The notes beneath the pieces were generated by a model. The model saw nothing but the letters and a program-made list of their open reading frames with translations, had not been told where the DNA came from and did no database searches. Position numbers and translations under genes: made by a program. This document shows, piece after piece, positions 25,989 through 37,889 of a DNA stretch of 42,204 bases; position 1 is the first letter of the stretch; every line of letters starts with the position of its first letter. This stretch comes from Nitrincola tapanii (GTDB taxonomy: Bacteria; Pseudomonadota; Gammaproteobacteria; Pseudomonadales; Balneatricaceae): contig NZ_SMRS01000011.1 in NCBI RefSeq assembly GCF_008368715.1, positions 1 through 42,204 on the forward strand, read 5' to 3'.

Positions 25989-26021
25989 AGCACCTCGATA
26001 AAATTGATTGTGGAGAAAACT

Positions 26022-26615
26022 ATGGCGCAGCGTCAGGCCCAGGTGACACGAAACACACTGGAAACTCAGATTACGGTGGCCGTGAATCTGGATGGCACAG
26101 GTCAGCTGGAAAGTGATACAGGTGTTCCCTTCTTAGATCACATGCTGGATCAGATAGCGCGTCATGGATTGATCGATCTGGAAGTCCATGCCGTCGGTGA
26201 TCTACATATCGATGATCATCACACGGTTGAAGATATCGGCATTACGCTTGGTCAGGCCTTTAAACAGGCGGTGGGTGATAAAAAGGGTATCCGCCGTTAC
26301 GGTCATGCCTATGTGCCGCTCGATGAGGCCTTGTCACGGGTCGTGATCGACTTTTCAGGTCGTCCAGGTCTGGATATGCAGGTCGAGTTCACGCGTGGAC
26401 GCATTGGCAGTTTTGATGTGGATCTGTTTAGTGAGTTCTTCCACGGTTTTGTCAATCACGCTCAGGTCACGCTGCATATCGACAACCTGAAAGGCAAAAA
26501 TAGCCACCATCAGGCCGAAACGATTTTTAAAGCCTTTGGACGTGCATTGCGTATGGCGCTGGAACTGGACCCACGTGCTGAAGGCATTATGCCCTCCACC
26601 AAAGGATGCCTGTAA
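26022..26615 (+). CDS. hisB: Imidazoleglycerol-phosphate dehydratase HisB
   Basis: A histidine biosynthesis enzyme of 197 residues that dehydrates imidazole glycerol phosphate to imidazole acetol phosphate. It is the monofunctional form, without the phosphatase domain of the E. coli protein. The metal-binding motifs [21 protein letters not shown] and [16 protein letters not shown] are present, and it ends LPSTKG-like (MPSTKGCL). GGAG seven bases upstream fixes the ATG at 26022 rather than 26004. It is first in hisBHAF, two bases before the start of hisH. Confidence 0.97.
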   Translation: MAQRQAQVTRNTLETQITVAVNLDGTGQLESDTGVPFLDHMLDQIARHGLIDLEVHAVGDLHIDDHHTVEDIGITLGQAFKQAVGDKKGIRRYGHAYVPLDEALSRVVIDFSGRPGLDMQVEFTRGRIGSFDVDLFSEFFHGFVNHAQVTLHIDNLKGKNSHHQAETIFKAFGRALRMALELDPRAEGIMPSTKGCL

Positions 26616-26617
26616 GC

Positions 26618-27268
26618 ATGGCCAGTGTAGCGGTTATCGATTATGGCATGGGTAACCTGCATTCGGTTGCCAAAGCCCTGGAACATGTCAGCCCAGAAAC
26701 TGAAGTCTGGGTCACGGCCGATCCTGAACAAGTGCGTGCCGCTGACCGTGTGCTTTTACCCGGTGTCGGTGCCATCCGTGATTGTATGGCTGAAATCCGC
26801 CGCTTAGGAGTCGATGCCGAAGTGGCGGAAGCCATCGCGTCAGGTAAACCCTTCCTCGGTATCTGTGTCGGTTTTCAGGCATTAATGGATTTCTCGGAAG
26901 AGAACGGAGGCGTGGATTGCTTAGGGGCTTTCCCGGGACGTGTGTGTTTCTTTGGCGATGATTTGCGTGATCCGCACACCCAGCAAACGCTCAAGGTTCC
27001 CCATATGGGTTGGAACTGTGTTCAGCAGACGCTGGATCATCCGCTGTGGCAAGGGATTGAACAGAATAGCCGCTTCTATTTTGTGCACAGCTACTATGTA
27101 CAGTTACAGAATGCGAACCAGGTCGCGGCACGTTGTGAGTACGGTGTCGGTTTTGATGTCGCGCTGGCGCAGGATAATGTCTTTGCTGTGCAGTTCCATC
27201 CCGAGAAGAGCCAGAAAGCCGGCTTACAACTTTTACAGAATTTCTTGCACTGGGATGGTCGTCCCTGA
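26618..27268 (+). CDS. hisH: Imidazole glycerol phosphate synthase, glutaminase subunit HisH
   Basis: A class I glutaminase of 216 residues that feeds ammonia to HisF. It has [14 protein letters not shown] at the start, LPGVGA, the nucleophile C83 in [10 protein letters not shown] and the His/Glu pair in VQFHPEKSQ (H194, E196). The start at 26618, two bases after the hisB stop, fits the family N-terminus; AAAGGA lies within the end of hisB. The pair with hisF, with hisA between, is the usual arrangement. Confidence 0.97.
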   Translation: MASVAVIDYGMGNLHSVAKALEHVSPETEVWVTADPEQVRAADRVLLPGVGAIRDCMAEIRRLGVDAEVAEAIASGKPFLGICVGFQALMDFSEENGGVDCLGAFPGRVCFFGDDLRDPHTQQTLKVPHMGWNCVQQTLDHPLWQGIEQNSRFYFVHSYYVQLQNANQVAARCEYGVGFDVALAQDNVFAVQFHPEKSQKAGLQLLQNFLHWDGRP

Positions 27269-27301
27269 CCTGCAAACAGTCATCACGAATTGGAAAACAC
27301 C

Positions 27302-28042
27302 ATGCTGATTATTCCCGCAATAGATTTAAAAGATGGTCAATGTGTACGCTTGCGCCAAGGGCGGATGGATGATTCCACGATCTTTTCTGATCATCCCGTT
27401 GAAATGGCGGCTAAATGGGTGGAAGCCGGTTGCCGCCGTTTGCATCTGGTTGACTTGAACGGCGCTTTTGCGGGCACTCCCGTGAATGGTGAAATTGTCA
27501 AAGCCATAGCCGAAGCCTTCCCCAAATTGCCGATTCAGATAGGGGGGGGGATCCGCACGGCACAGACGATCGAAGCCTATCTTAAAGCCGGTGTTGAGTA
27601 TGTGATTATTGGTACTAAAGCGGTGAAAGAGCCTGCATTTGTGACGGAGATGTGTCGTGCCTTCCCCGGCCATATTATTGTCGGCCTCGATGCTCAGGAC
27701 GGTTTTGTGGCGACGGATGGTTGGGCAGAAGTATCGGAAGTCAAAGCGACTGAGTTGGCTAAGCGTTTCCGCGATGATGGTGTCTCCTCCATTGTTTATA
27801 CCGACATCAGCCGTGATGGCATGATGCAGGGTGTCAATGTTGAAGCGACGGTGGCGCTAGCACAGGATTCGGGTTTGCCCGTGATCGCGTCCGGTGGTGT
27901 GACCGATATCGAAGATATCCGTCGTCTTGCGGCCGTAGCGGATCAGGGCATTCTGGGTGCGATTACCGGTCGTGCGATTTATGAAGGCACCCTAAATGTG
28001 GCTGAGGCTCAGGCACTTAGCGATCAGCTGTGTCAGGCGTAA
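27302..28042 (+). CDS. hisA: ProFAR isomerase HisA
   Basis: A (beta/alpha)8 enzyme of 246 residues that isomerises ProFAR to [17 protein letters not shown] carries catalytic Asp8 and [13 protein letters not shown] the second catalytic Asp. QIGGGIRT and ASGGVTD are the phosphate-binding loops. The ATG at 27302 has GGAA upstream; an in-frame TTG at 27290 is less likely. It lies 33 bp after hisH and 9 bp before hisF. Confidence 0.97.
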   Translation: MLIIPAIDLKDGQCVRLRQGRMDDSTIFSDHPVEMAAKWVEAGCRRLHLVDLNGAFAGTPVNGEIVKAIAEAFPKLPIQIGGGIRTAQTIEAYLKAGVEYVIIGTKAVKEPAFVTEMCRAFPGHIIVGLDAQDGFVATDGWAEVSEVKATELAKRFRDDGVSSIVYTDISRDGMMQGVNVEATVALAQDSGLPVIASGGVTDIEDIRRLAAVADQGILGAITGRAIYEGTLNVAEAQALSDQLCQA

Positions 28043-28051
28043 GGTTGGATT

Positions 28052-28825
28052 ATGGGCTTAGCTAAACGCATTATCCCTTGTTTGGATGTCGAAAACGGCC
28101 GTGTCGTTAAGGGCGTGAAGTTTCTGGATATCCGTGATGCCGGTGATCCGGTTGAAATTGCACGCCGCTACGAGCAGCAGGGTGCGGATGAAATCACCTT
28201 TTTGGATATTACGGCCAGCCACGAAGGACGTGAAACGACAGTCCACACCGTCGAGCGTATGGCATCTGAGGTTTTTATCCCGCTTACGGTGGGCGGGGGG
28301 ATTCGTGCCTGTGAAGATATCCGTCGGATGTTGAATGCGGGCGCGGATAAGGTGTCGATTAACACAGCGGCCGTCTTCAACCCTGATTTTGTTAAAGAAG
28401 CGGCAGAGCGTTTTGGTTCTCAGTGCATTGTTGTTGCAATAGATGCAAAAAAAGTCTCTGGCCCTGATGAACCCGAGCGTTGGGAAATCTTTACCCATGG
28501 CGGTCGTAAACCGACGGGTTTGGATGCCGTGGACTGGGCGCGGAAGATGGTCAGCTACGGTGCTGGTGAGATACTGCTCACGTCTATGGATCAAGATGGG
28601 ATGAAATCAGGTTTTGATCTTGGGGTAACACGCGCGATTAGTGAAGCCGTGCACGTCCCTGTCATCGCATCTGGGGGGGTTGGAACCCTGGATCATCTGG
28701 TTGAGGGAGTGTTATTGGGTAAAGCGGATGCTGTCTTAGCTGCCTCCATCTTCCATTTTAATGAGTACACCATTCCTGAAGCCAAAGCTTATATGGCAGC
28801 ACGTGGTATAGAGATGCGTCTCTAA
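28052..28825 (+). CDS. hisF: Imidazole glycerol phosphate synthase, cyclase subunit HisF
   Basis: A (beta/alpha)8 cyclase of 257 residues that forms imidazole glycerol phosphate and AICAR from PRFAR and the ammonia made by His[22 protein letters not shown] (catalytic Asp12), [32 protein letters not shown] (second catalytic Asp) and ASGGVG are all present. Last of the his genes in the window; the binding-protein gene follows 30 bp later and may be read from the same transcript. Confidence 0.98.
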   Translation: MGLAKRIIPCLDVENGRVVKGVKFLDIRDAGDPVEIARRYEQQGADEITFLDITASHEGRETTVHTVERMASEVFIPLTVGGGIRACEDIRRMLNAGADKVSINTAAVFNPDFVKEAAERFGSQCIVVAIDAKKVSGPDEPERWEIFTHGGRKPTGLDAVDWARKMVSYGAGEILLTSMDQDGMKSGFDLGVTRAISEAVHVPVIASGGVGTLDHLVEGVLLGKADAVLAASIFHFNEYTIPEAKAYMAARGIEMRL

Positions 28826-28855
28826 ACCCTTAGGCTTCATCAAGGAGGAGAGCAG

Positions 28856-29608
28856 ATGATAAAAATAATATTAAGTCTGTTGCTTGGGCTGAGTGTGTCG
28901 TGGAATGTGGCCCTCGCACAGCCTTTGCGTATTGCGACGGAAGGTGCTTACCCTCCTTTTAGTTACTGGAATGATCAAGGTCAGCTCGCCGGATTTGATA
29001 TCGAGATCGCTCAGGTCTTATGCCAGGCGATGCAGCGTGAATGTCAGATTCAAGCGGTGGAGTGGTCGCATATCATCGAAGGGCTGGAGCAGGACCAGTA
29101 TGATCTGGTGATTGCCAGCATGGCCAAAACACCCGAGCGAGAGCGTCGGGTCGATTTCACTGACTACTACTATCGCTCTCATTCCATCTTTGTAGGTGAT
29201 CCTTCACGCTTTCAGGAGGTCAGCGCCGAAGCCTTGCAGGGCGTGCGGATTGCGACCGGACGTGACACGATTATGTCGGATTATCTGCAAGCGACCTATC
29301 CACTCAGTGAGCTGCATCTCACGGAGGATTTCGAAAAGGCACTGGATCTGTTGGTTAAAGGTGAGGTGGATCTGGTTTTATCCGATACGATCAATATACT
29401 GGACTTCTTACAAAGCGATGCCGGTGCCCGCTTTGATTATTTAGGTGATCCATTAATTTCGGATCTTTTGCATGCTAAAGCGCATATTGCGGTGCGCAAA
29501 GGACAAGATCAATTACGGGATGCGGTGAATGCTGCGATACTGCAGATTCGCTTAGACGGCACCTATGATCTGATCAATCGGCATTATTTCCCTTTTAGTA
29601 TTTATTAG
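28856..29608 (+). CDS. Amino-acid-type periplasmic binding protein (orphan, SBP family 3)
   Basis: An exported binding protein of 250 residues. The signal peptide is cleaved after ALA (about residue 21). The mature part begins QPLRIATEGAYPPFSYWNDQGQLAGFDIEIAQVLCQ, as in lysine/arginine/ornithine and glutamine binding proteins, and has DLVIASMAKTPERERRVDFTDYYYRS, whose Arg usually contacts the ligand carboxylate. No ABC permease or ATPase gene follows. Instead a membrane diguanylate cyclase begins within 21-45 bp, suggesting that it presents its ligand to that sensor rather than to a transporter. AAGGAGGAG is a strong ribosome binding site. The ligand is unknown; an amino acid or a related amine is likely. 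Confidence 0.9.
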   Translation: MIKIILSLLLGLSVSWNVALAQPLRIATEGAYPPFSYWNDQGQLAGFDIEIAQVLCQAMQRECQIQAVEWSHIIEGLEQDQYDLVIASMAKTPERERRVDFTDYYYRSHSIFVGDPSRFQEVSAEALQGVRIATGRDTIMSDYLQATYPLSELHLTEDFEKALDLLVKGEVDLVLSDTINILDFLQSDAGARFDYLGDPLISDLLHAKAHIAVRKGQDQLRDAVNAAILQIRLDGTYDLINRHYFPFSIY

Positions 29609-29652
29609 ATTTTCATATCGATGAGTCGGTGGCTGATTCGCAGGAGATAAAG

Positions 29653-31149
29653 TTGTCGTCCAAGAGTAGACGCTTTCAGGTTCACCTCGCGACCAGCTTA
29701 TTTGGTGTTCTGGCTCTGGTCGTTTTTCTTTTTATTATCGCGTTGCTGGTTTCTGTCCCGCTCTTGCAGGGCATTTCCGACAAATCGGAAGTGACCCGTA
29801 AACAGCTGCTACCGGAGCTGGTCAGCGCGCAACGTAATGCTTTAAAGACAGAAAAAATCTACGCCTATTTACAGGCGATCTATCGTGCACAAAACGCCTT
29901 AGATGAGCGTAATCTGCGTTTAGAAGCGCAGGTCCTGACGCAGAGTTTTGCGTTTGAATCGGATCAAGTCCTGTTAGAAGAAACCACCGCGCTTTTGGCT
30001 TCGATGCGTGAAATGATCCGCCTACGCCAAGAGCAGCGTCAGCTTAAACACTTAAGTGAAAACCTGTTTCCTGAGCCTCTAAGCCGCGCTGAGTTGGCCA
30101 CCCAGTTGCTCTTTAGTCAGTTGCAGGCCTATCCCATCAGTGAGGTGCGTTCTGAGCGCCTACATCAGTTATTTAGCACCGAGCTGCGTCAATCGAGTCC
30201 TCTATGGCCAGAGATTTCAGACTATGTGCAGCAAATCGCCGCCTTGAACGATCAAGTGGATCAGATTTATCGCGAGGCGTTACAGCGCCAGGAACAGTTA
30301 GCCAGTTATCTGAGCTCAGATGCGGCACTGAAAACGCAAGAGTTAGCCCTAGAGATACGCAATGACGTCGAGCGCCTGGGTCGTTATATCGTGTATTTCA
30401 TTCTGATTGCTGCCTGTGTTGCGGGTGTCCTCTTGCTGGTATTTCGTCATGCGGTGCAGTTTCCCATTGAGACGCTGGTGCGCGGTTTAAAAGCCATTCG
30501 ACCAGACAGTCCAGTGGGTGTTGAACTACAACCCGTTTTCTTTAAAGAGTTGGACACCATTCGCCATGCCATTGAAGATTATTCTCAGATGACACGCGAT
30601 CTACACCAACTCAATGCACAACTGCATGCGTTATCACAACAGGATGGTTTGACGGGGTTGGCCAATCGCCGTTGTTTTGATACCACCCTGGCTGAGGAGT
30701 TTCATCGTGCTTTGCGCCATGGGCAGACCTTGTCACTCTTGCTCATTGATATAGATCACTTCAAACAACTGAATGATACCTATGGACATCTGATCGGTGA
30801 TCTCTGCTTGAAACGTTTAGCCGAGGTCTTACAGCACTATACACAGCGCGCCGGTGAGTTAGCCGCCCGTTTCGGAGGCGAGGAATTTACTCTCATCTTG
30901 CCACAGATGGGTTTGCAGCAGGTGTTAGAGATGGCAGAGCGTATTCGACTCGAGGTGAGTGAGTTGAACTTTGATGAGGTGAATCGTGCCTATCCGGATT
31001 TGCCGCCTTTAGAGATGCAGGTCAGCATAGGTGTGGCTCACTATCTACCTGGTGATCATCTGGATCAAGAAAGCTTTTTTATTCAGGCCGATAAGGCTCT
31101 ATACCGCGCGAAAGCCGAAGGGCGTAACCGGGTGTGTGAAGGGGTTTGA
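29653..31149 (+). CDS. Membrane diguanylate cyclase with periplasmic helical sensor domain
   Basis: A probable c-di-GMP synthase of 498 residues. One membrane helix (about 15-40) is followed by a periplasmic region of about 200 residues rich in Leu/Gln/Glu helices, a second helix (about 246-263), a HAMP-like linker beginning HAVQFPIETLVRGLKAI, and a GGDEF domain with IDIDHFKQLNDTYGHLIGD and GGEEF (408-412). The I-site position reads R-A-G-E rather than RxxD, so feedback inhibition may be weakened. The start is uncertain: TTG at 29653 has CAGGAG six bases upstream and is preferred; GTG at 29629 is in frame but has a weak site. It lies directly after an orphan periplasmic binding protein, its likely partner. 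Confidence 0.87.
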   Translation: MSSKSRRFQVHLATSLFGVLALVVFLFIIALLVSVPLLQGISDKSEVTRKQLLPELVSAQRNALKTEKIYAYLQAIYRAQNALDERNLRLEAQVLTQSFAFESDQVLLEETTALLASMREMIRLRQEQRQLKHLSENLFPEPLSRAELATQLLFSQLQAYPISEVRSERLHQLFSTELRQSSPLWPEISDYVQQIAALNDQVDQIYREALQRQEQLASYLSSDAALKTQELALEIRNDVERLGRYIVYFILIAACVAGVLLLVFRHAVQFPIETLVRGLKAIRPDSPVGVELQPVFFKELDTIRHAIEDYSQMTRDLHQLNAQLHALSQQDGLTGLANRRCFDTTLAEEFHRALRHGQTLSLLLIDIDHFKQLNDTYGHLIGDLCLKRLAEVLQHYTQRAGELAARFGGEEFTLILPQMGLQQVLEMAERIRLEVSELNFDEVNRAYPDLPPLEMQVSIGVAHYLPGDHLDQESFFIQADKALYRAKAEGRNRVCEGV

Positions 31150-31165
31150 ACTCGAGTGCTTAAAG

Positions 31166-31201
31166 TCGCTGGGAGAGGCGTATAGCCGCGACTCCCAGCG
31201 A
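31166..31201. terminator. Hairpin between convergent genes (possible bidirectional terminator)
   Basis: TCGCTGGGAG (31166-31175) and CTCCCAGCGA (31192-31201) form a perfect 10-bp stem between the diguanylate cyclase and thiC stops. No T tract follows on either side, so it may protect 3' ends rather than terminate by itself. Confidence 0.5.
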
Positions 31202-31215
31202 GATTGCGCTAAGGC

Positions 31216-33962
<2,747 letters not shown>

Positions 33963-34053
33963 TAAAAGACTCTCCTGATAAAGACACACCGGGTAAAAAG
34001 TGACTGGCGGGTGCCTCGATACAGAGAGGTATGTAAGTGTGCATACACATCTA

Positions 34054-34130
34054 TCTCGATTTCCTACGCCGGTATCAACCGGATCAGGTTCAGCGGGTAT
34101 TATCTCAGCCCAACAGGGCACCCCGACCAA
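34054..34130 (-). promoter_or_regulatory. TPP riboswitch (THI element)
   Basis: On the minus strand the conserved elements occur in order: CGGGGTGCC, then GGGCTGAGA (the thi-box core), ACCCGCTGAACCTGATC, and GGTTGATACCGGCGTAGGAAA. These fold into the three-way TPP-binding aptamer. It lies about 90 bases before the thiD ATG. No clear intrinsic terminator follows, so control is more likely at translation initiation (inference). Confidence 0.96.
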
Positions 34131-34251
34131 GATCAATCTCTCTAGTCTACGCTGAGAGTTGTCTAGGGATCAACCAACTGCGTTGGCTTTGGCGGCGCAA
34201 TTCGCAATAATGCATGGATTATTTTGATGGCTCATTATTTCTGGAGAGGTT

Positions 34252-34893
34252 ATGCAGTATCGCATCATCCCGGTTACCCCTTTTCAGCAGAACTGCACCC
34301 TTTTCTGGTGCGAAAGAACCCGCCAGGCCTTAGTCATCGATCCCGGTGGTGATGCCGATAAGATCGCTGCGGTACTTGAGGCGGAAGGCCTCACACCGGC
34401 CTATATTCTGCTGACACATGGCCATTTAGATCACGTCGGTGCTGCGGGCGTGTTGGCGAGCCGTTGGCAGGTACCGATTTGGGGGCCGCATAAAGACGAT
34501 GCTTTTTGGATCGATGGACTCAGCGAGCAAAGTCGTATGTTTGGTTTTCCTCAGGTTCAGGCATTCCAGCCGGATCGTTGGTTGGAGGAAGGTGAGCAAA
34601 TTCAGTGTGGTGATCTGGTGTTAGAGATACTGCATTGCCCTGGACATACGCCCGGTCATCTTGTTTTCTATCATGCCGACTCTAAGTTAGCGCAGGTGGG
34701 AGATGTGTTGTTTAATGGTTCGATTGGCCGGACCGATTTTCCACGCGGGGATCATGCCGCCCTGATTCACTCTATTCGAAAAAAACTCTTCCCTTTAGGT
34801 GATGAAGTCTCCTTCATTCCTGGCCATGGGCCGATGTCGACCTTTGGCCAGGAAAAGCGTAGTAATCCCTTTGTCTCCGACCGCCGTGGTTGA
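34252..34893 (+). CDS. YcbL-like metallo-beta-lactamase-fold hydrolase
   Basis: A cytoplasmic MBL-fold enzyme of 213 residues, in the glyoxalase II-like YcbL group. The metal-binding motif is THGHLDH (55-61); further ligands are the His in [10 protein letters not shown], the Asp in [19 protein letters not shown] and the His in IPGHGP. It is shorter than true glyoxalase II (GloB) and lacks its C-terminal glutathione-binding domain, so hydroxyacylglutathione hydrolysis is possible but unproven. GGAGAGG precedes the ATG. It is divergent from thiD and ends 24 bp before the convergent pfkA stop. Confidence 0.92.
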   Translation: MQYRIIPVTPFQQNCTLFWCERTRQALVIDPGGDADKIAAVLEAEGLTPAYILLTHGHLDHVGAAGVLASRWQVPIWGPHKDDAFWIDGLSEQSRMFGFPQVQAFQPDRWLEEGEQIQCGDLVLEILHCPGHTPGHLVFYHADSKLAQVGDVLFNGSIGRTDFPRGDHAALIHSIRKKLFPLGDEVSFIPGHGPMSTFGQEKRSNPFVSDRRG

Positions 34894-34917
34894 TTGAGCG
34901 CGGTTGAGAAAAGGGTG

Positions 34918-35922
34918 TCAGCGGTGGAGCTGTAGGGCGATCCTGAGTAGCTCAGGGTCTAAACCCTTGCGATAGCGTAAAAGGTTGTCGAGAGGAATAT
35001 CAGTGACTTCGCCCTGCTGCACACCCACTAAGATATCGCTGTAACCGGCTAACAAATACTCCACAGAAACGGCGCCTAAGCAGGATGCCAGGACACGGTC
35101 ATGACCACTGGGAATACCCCCGCGCTGAATATGCCCAAGGATACAGACATGAGGGGATTGGCCGTGTTGTTTGAGTTGTTCCGCCAAGCGATAGGTCAGC
35201 CCCGCTTCGTTGCCTTCAGCGACCACAATAATGCCACTTGAGCCTTGCCCTGAATTGCGATTCAGTGCTAACTGCTCGGAGAGTGCGGCGATATCCACAG
35301 GATGCTCGGGTACGATAATCATTTCGGCACCTGCGGCAATACCCACATGGGTCGCCAGAAAGCCTGAGTTACGCCCCATGACTTCAACTAAAAAATGACG
35401 CTCATGTGAATCGGCAGTGTCACGGATTTTATCGATAGCATCTAAGGCAGTGTTGACGGCGGTATCAAAACCTATGGTGTCATCCGTTCCAAAAATGTCA
35501 TTGTCGATAGTACCGGGTAGGCCTATGACGGGAATTCCAGTTTCAGCTTCAAATAGATGTGCTCCGCTTAAGGAGCCATCCCCTCCGATGACGAATAAGG
35601 CTTCAATGCCACGTTCTGCCAATTGTTCAGCGGCTTTCTGGCGAAACTCTGCCTGACGAAACTCCAGACTGCGAGCACTTTTTAACAGTGTCCCACCTCG
35701 TTGGACTATATTAGAAACGGAGGCGGAGGTGAGCAGCTCAAGATCATTCTGAATTAACCCGGCAAACCCTCGTTGTACCCCATAGACCTGAATACCACGA
35801 TTGAGGGCACTGCGCACGATGCCACGAATGGCGGGGTTCATGCCGGGCGAATCACCACCGCTGGTCAGTACGGCAATGGCACGGATATCGCGAATCGGTT
35901 CTAGTTTCGGCAGGCTGTACAT
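34918..35922 (-). CDS. pfkA: ATP-dependent 6-phosphofructokinase
   Basis: A glycolytic enzyme of 334 residues that phosphorylates fructose 6-phosphate. AVLTSGGDSPGMNPAIRG is the ATP-site start. GGDGSLSGA (113-121) has Gly where PPi-dependent enzymes carry Asp, indicating ATP use. PGTIDNDIFGTDDTIGFDTA holds the catalytic Asp140, and VEVMGRNSGFLA and ILGHIQRGG contact the substrate. An N-terminal tail of about 12 residues precedes the usual start. CAGGAG upstream of the ATG at 35922 decides against 35970. A possible extended -10 (TGCTATAGT on the minus strand, 35969-35977) lies upstream. Divergent from aceK. Confidence 0.95.
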   Translation of the reverse strand: MYSLPKLEPIRDIRAIAVLTSGGDSPGMNPAIRGIVRSALNRGIQVYGVQRGFAGLIQNDLELLTSASVSNIVQRGGTLLKSARSLEFRQAEFRQKAAEQLAERGIEALFVIGGDGSLSGAHLFEAETGIPVIGLPGTIDNDIFGTDDTIGFDTAVNTALDAIDKIRDTADSHERHFLVEVMGRNSGFLATHVGIAAGAEMIIVPEHPVDIAALSEQLALNRNSGQGSSGIIVVAEGNEAGLTYRLAEQLKQHGQSPHVCILGHIQRGGIPSGHDRVLASCLGAVSVEYLLAGYSDILVGVQQGEVTDIPLDNLLRYRKGLDPELLRIALQLHR

Positions 35923-36025
35923 GTAAGTCTCCTGAGACAGACGAACTTGCTGATAAGCGTATGTTGTCACTATAGCAAGCCTCTATGAATAGGGTATAAC
36001 AATAATAAAAACAGGAGGATGGACT

Positions 36026-37753
36026 GTGCATCTACGACATCCCGCAGAGCGTGCCAGCCGTCTCATCTATCAAGCTTTCGGTGCTTATCGTGCTGATTTT
36101 CGGCATTTAACGCTCAGTGCGGCGGATCTTTTTGAGACGGCGGATTGGCGCGAGTTACAAAAACTCAGTGCCCAGCGCATTGATCTCTATGATGCTTATA
36201 TTCATCAGGCGAATCAGTCTTTGCAGCAGAGACTGACCGAAGAGGTTTTGAGTCAAACACAATTTTGGCAGCTGACGGCTGAGCGTTATCAGGTGCGCAT
36301 TGAGTCACGGATGGATCGTGAGTTGGCGGCGACTTTTTTTAATTCTGTTCTTTGGCGGCAAAAAGATCGGTTATCGGGCTCGGTCAATGCATCGGCACTG
36401 GATCTTTCATTCAGTTCAGGCCGCCTGGTTGCGCCTCAGGCATATTGTCGAACCTATACAACAGAAGAGGGATTGGTGAAATTACTCCAGCGCCTATTCC
36501 GCGACTTCAGTTTTGCTATTCCTTGGGAAAATGCGCGGCGTGATCTGCGCAATATCATTCGTTATCTGCGCACACACCTGCCGGAGGATGGTCAATTAGC
36601 TCAGGTTGATGTCATCAGATCTGTGTTTTATCGTAATAAAGCGGCGTATTTGGTCGGACGTATTTCCAGTCGGTATTGGCACAAGCCTTTTGTGTTGGCC
36701 GTACTGAATAATGATGCGGGAGCGGTTTATGTTGATACCTTGGTCACAGACGAAGATGATGTTTCGGTGATTTTTAGTTTCACCCGCTCTTATTTCCTTG
36801 TTGATGTCCCCGTTCCTTCTGCTTTTATCGACTTCCTGCACAGCTTAATCCCGATGAAATCTACGGCAGAACTTTATACCTCTCTTGGCTTTTATAAGCA
36901 GGGGAAAGCCGAGTTTTATCGTGACTTTAGCGCCCATTTAATGGCTGCAGAGGATTTGCTGCAGCAGGCACCGGGTGTGCCGGGTATGGTGATGATGGTG
37001 TTCACCCTGCCCTCTTTTCCTGTGGTGTTTAAGGTGATCAAGGATCGTTTTTCGTCCTCGAAAAAAATTACGGCCGCGCGAGTCAATCAATGTTATCAGC
37101 TGGTGAAGCGCCATGACCGTGTCGGGCGTATGGCTGATACCTTTGAGTTTCGTGAGCTGTCTCTGCCGCAAGAGAAATTTGAACCGGAGTTTTTGCAGCA
37201 ACTTCTGGCCTTGGCATCACGCACAGTGACCTTGCAGGGTGACAAGGTGCTCTTCTCCCAGGTCTGGGCTGAAAGGCGCATGACTCCCTTGAACCTCTAT
37301 CTTGAACAGGCGATGGCGCGCAATGATGAGGGCGCGATTTTTCATGCCATCAATGAATATGGTAAAGCGATACGTCAGTTAGCGGTGGCTAATATTTTTG
37401 CAGGAGATATGTTGTTTAAGAATTTTGGGATCACCCGGCACGGGCGCGTGGTGTTTTATGATTATGATGAGATTCAATATCTTACGGACTGCAACTTTCG
37501 TGAAATTCCCGAACCCCTCTACCCGGAGCAGGAGTTGGCCGGTGAGCCTTGGTATGACATAGGCCCGAACGATGTTTTTCCCGAAGAGTTCACCTTGCTA
37601 ACCGCATGTGATACACGGATTCGACGCATCTTTAATCAACAACATGGGGATTTATTAGAGGCTCACACCTGGCGGGAAATGCAGGAGCAAGTGCGCCGAG
37701 GCGAGGTCGTTGATGTCTTTCCTTACCGGCAGCATCAGCGTTTTTTACGCTAA
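36026..37753 (+). CDS. aceK: Isocitrate dehydrogenase kinase/phosphatase AceK
   Basis: A bifunctional regulator of 575 residues that phosphorylates and dephosphorylates isocitrate dehydrogenase, switching carbon to the glyoxylate shunt. It begins ERASRLIYQAFGAYRADF and has the AceK ATP-binding stretch PGMVMMVFTLPSFPVVFKVIKDRF, then RVGRMADTFEFRELSLP, the catalytic-loop region FKNFGITRHGRVVFYDYDEI and the C-terminal DVFPEEF. Start is GTG: AGGAGG lies seven bases before it, while an ATG at 36019 is too close to that site and out of frame. The usual partners aceA and aceB are absent here; pfkA is divergent. Confidence 0.97.
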   Translation: MHLRHPAERASRLIYQAFGAYRADFRHLTLSAADLFETADWRELQKLSAQRIDLYDAYIHQANQSLQQRLTEEVLSQTQFWQLTAERYQVRIESRMDRELAATFFNSVLWRQKDRLSGSVNASALDLSFSSGRLVAPQAYCRTYTTEEGLVKLLQRLFRDFSFAIPWENARRDLRNIIRYLRTHLPEDGQLAQVDVIRSVFYRNKAAYLVGRISSRYWHKPFVLAVLNNDAGAVYVDTLVTDEDDVSVIFSFTRSYFLVDVPVPSAFIDFLHSLIPMKSTAELYTSLGFYKQGKAEFYRDFSAHLMAAEDLLQQAPGVPGMVMMVFTLPSFPVVFKVIKDRFSSSKKITAARVNQCYQLVKRHDRVGRMADTFEFRELSLPQEKFEPEFLQQLLALASRTVTLQGDKVLFSQVWAERRMTPLNLYLEQAMARNDEGAIFHAINEYGKAIRQLAVANIFAGDMLFKNFGITRHGRVVFYDYDEIQYLTDCNFREIPEPLYPEQELAGEPWYDIGPNDVFPEEFTLLTACDTRIRRIFNQQHGDLLEAHTWREMQEQVRRGEVVDVFPYRQHQRFLR

Positions 37754-37889
37754 GTCGGCGGTAAAGTTTTGGTGGCTGGGATAAAAAGGTCTAGTCTTAA
37801 GAACAAGCCAGTTAGGCCAACTCGCATTTGGCGCTAACGAGGATCTTCGCGATTCTAGACAGGTTAATCAACCTTAAGAGGGTTTTAGG

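Noticed and set aside
33963-34136. Upstream extension of ThiD
   Set aside because: This open stretch is the TPP riboswitch and its linker; the family N-terminus begins at 33962.
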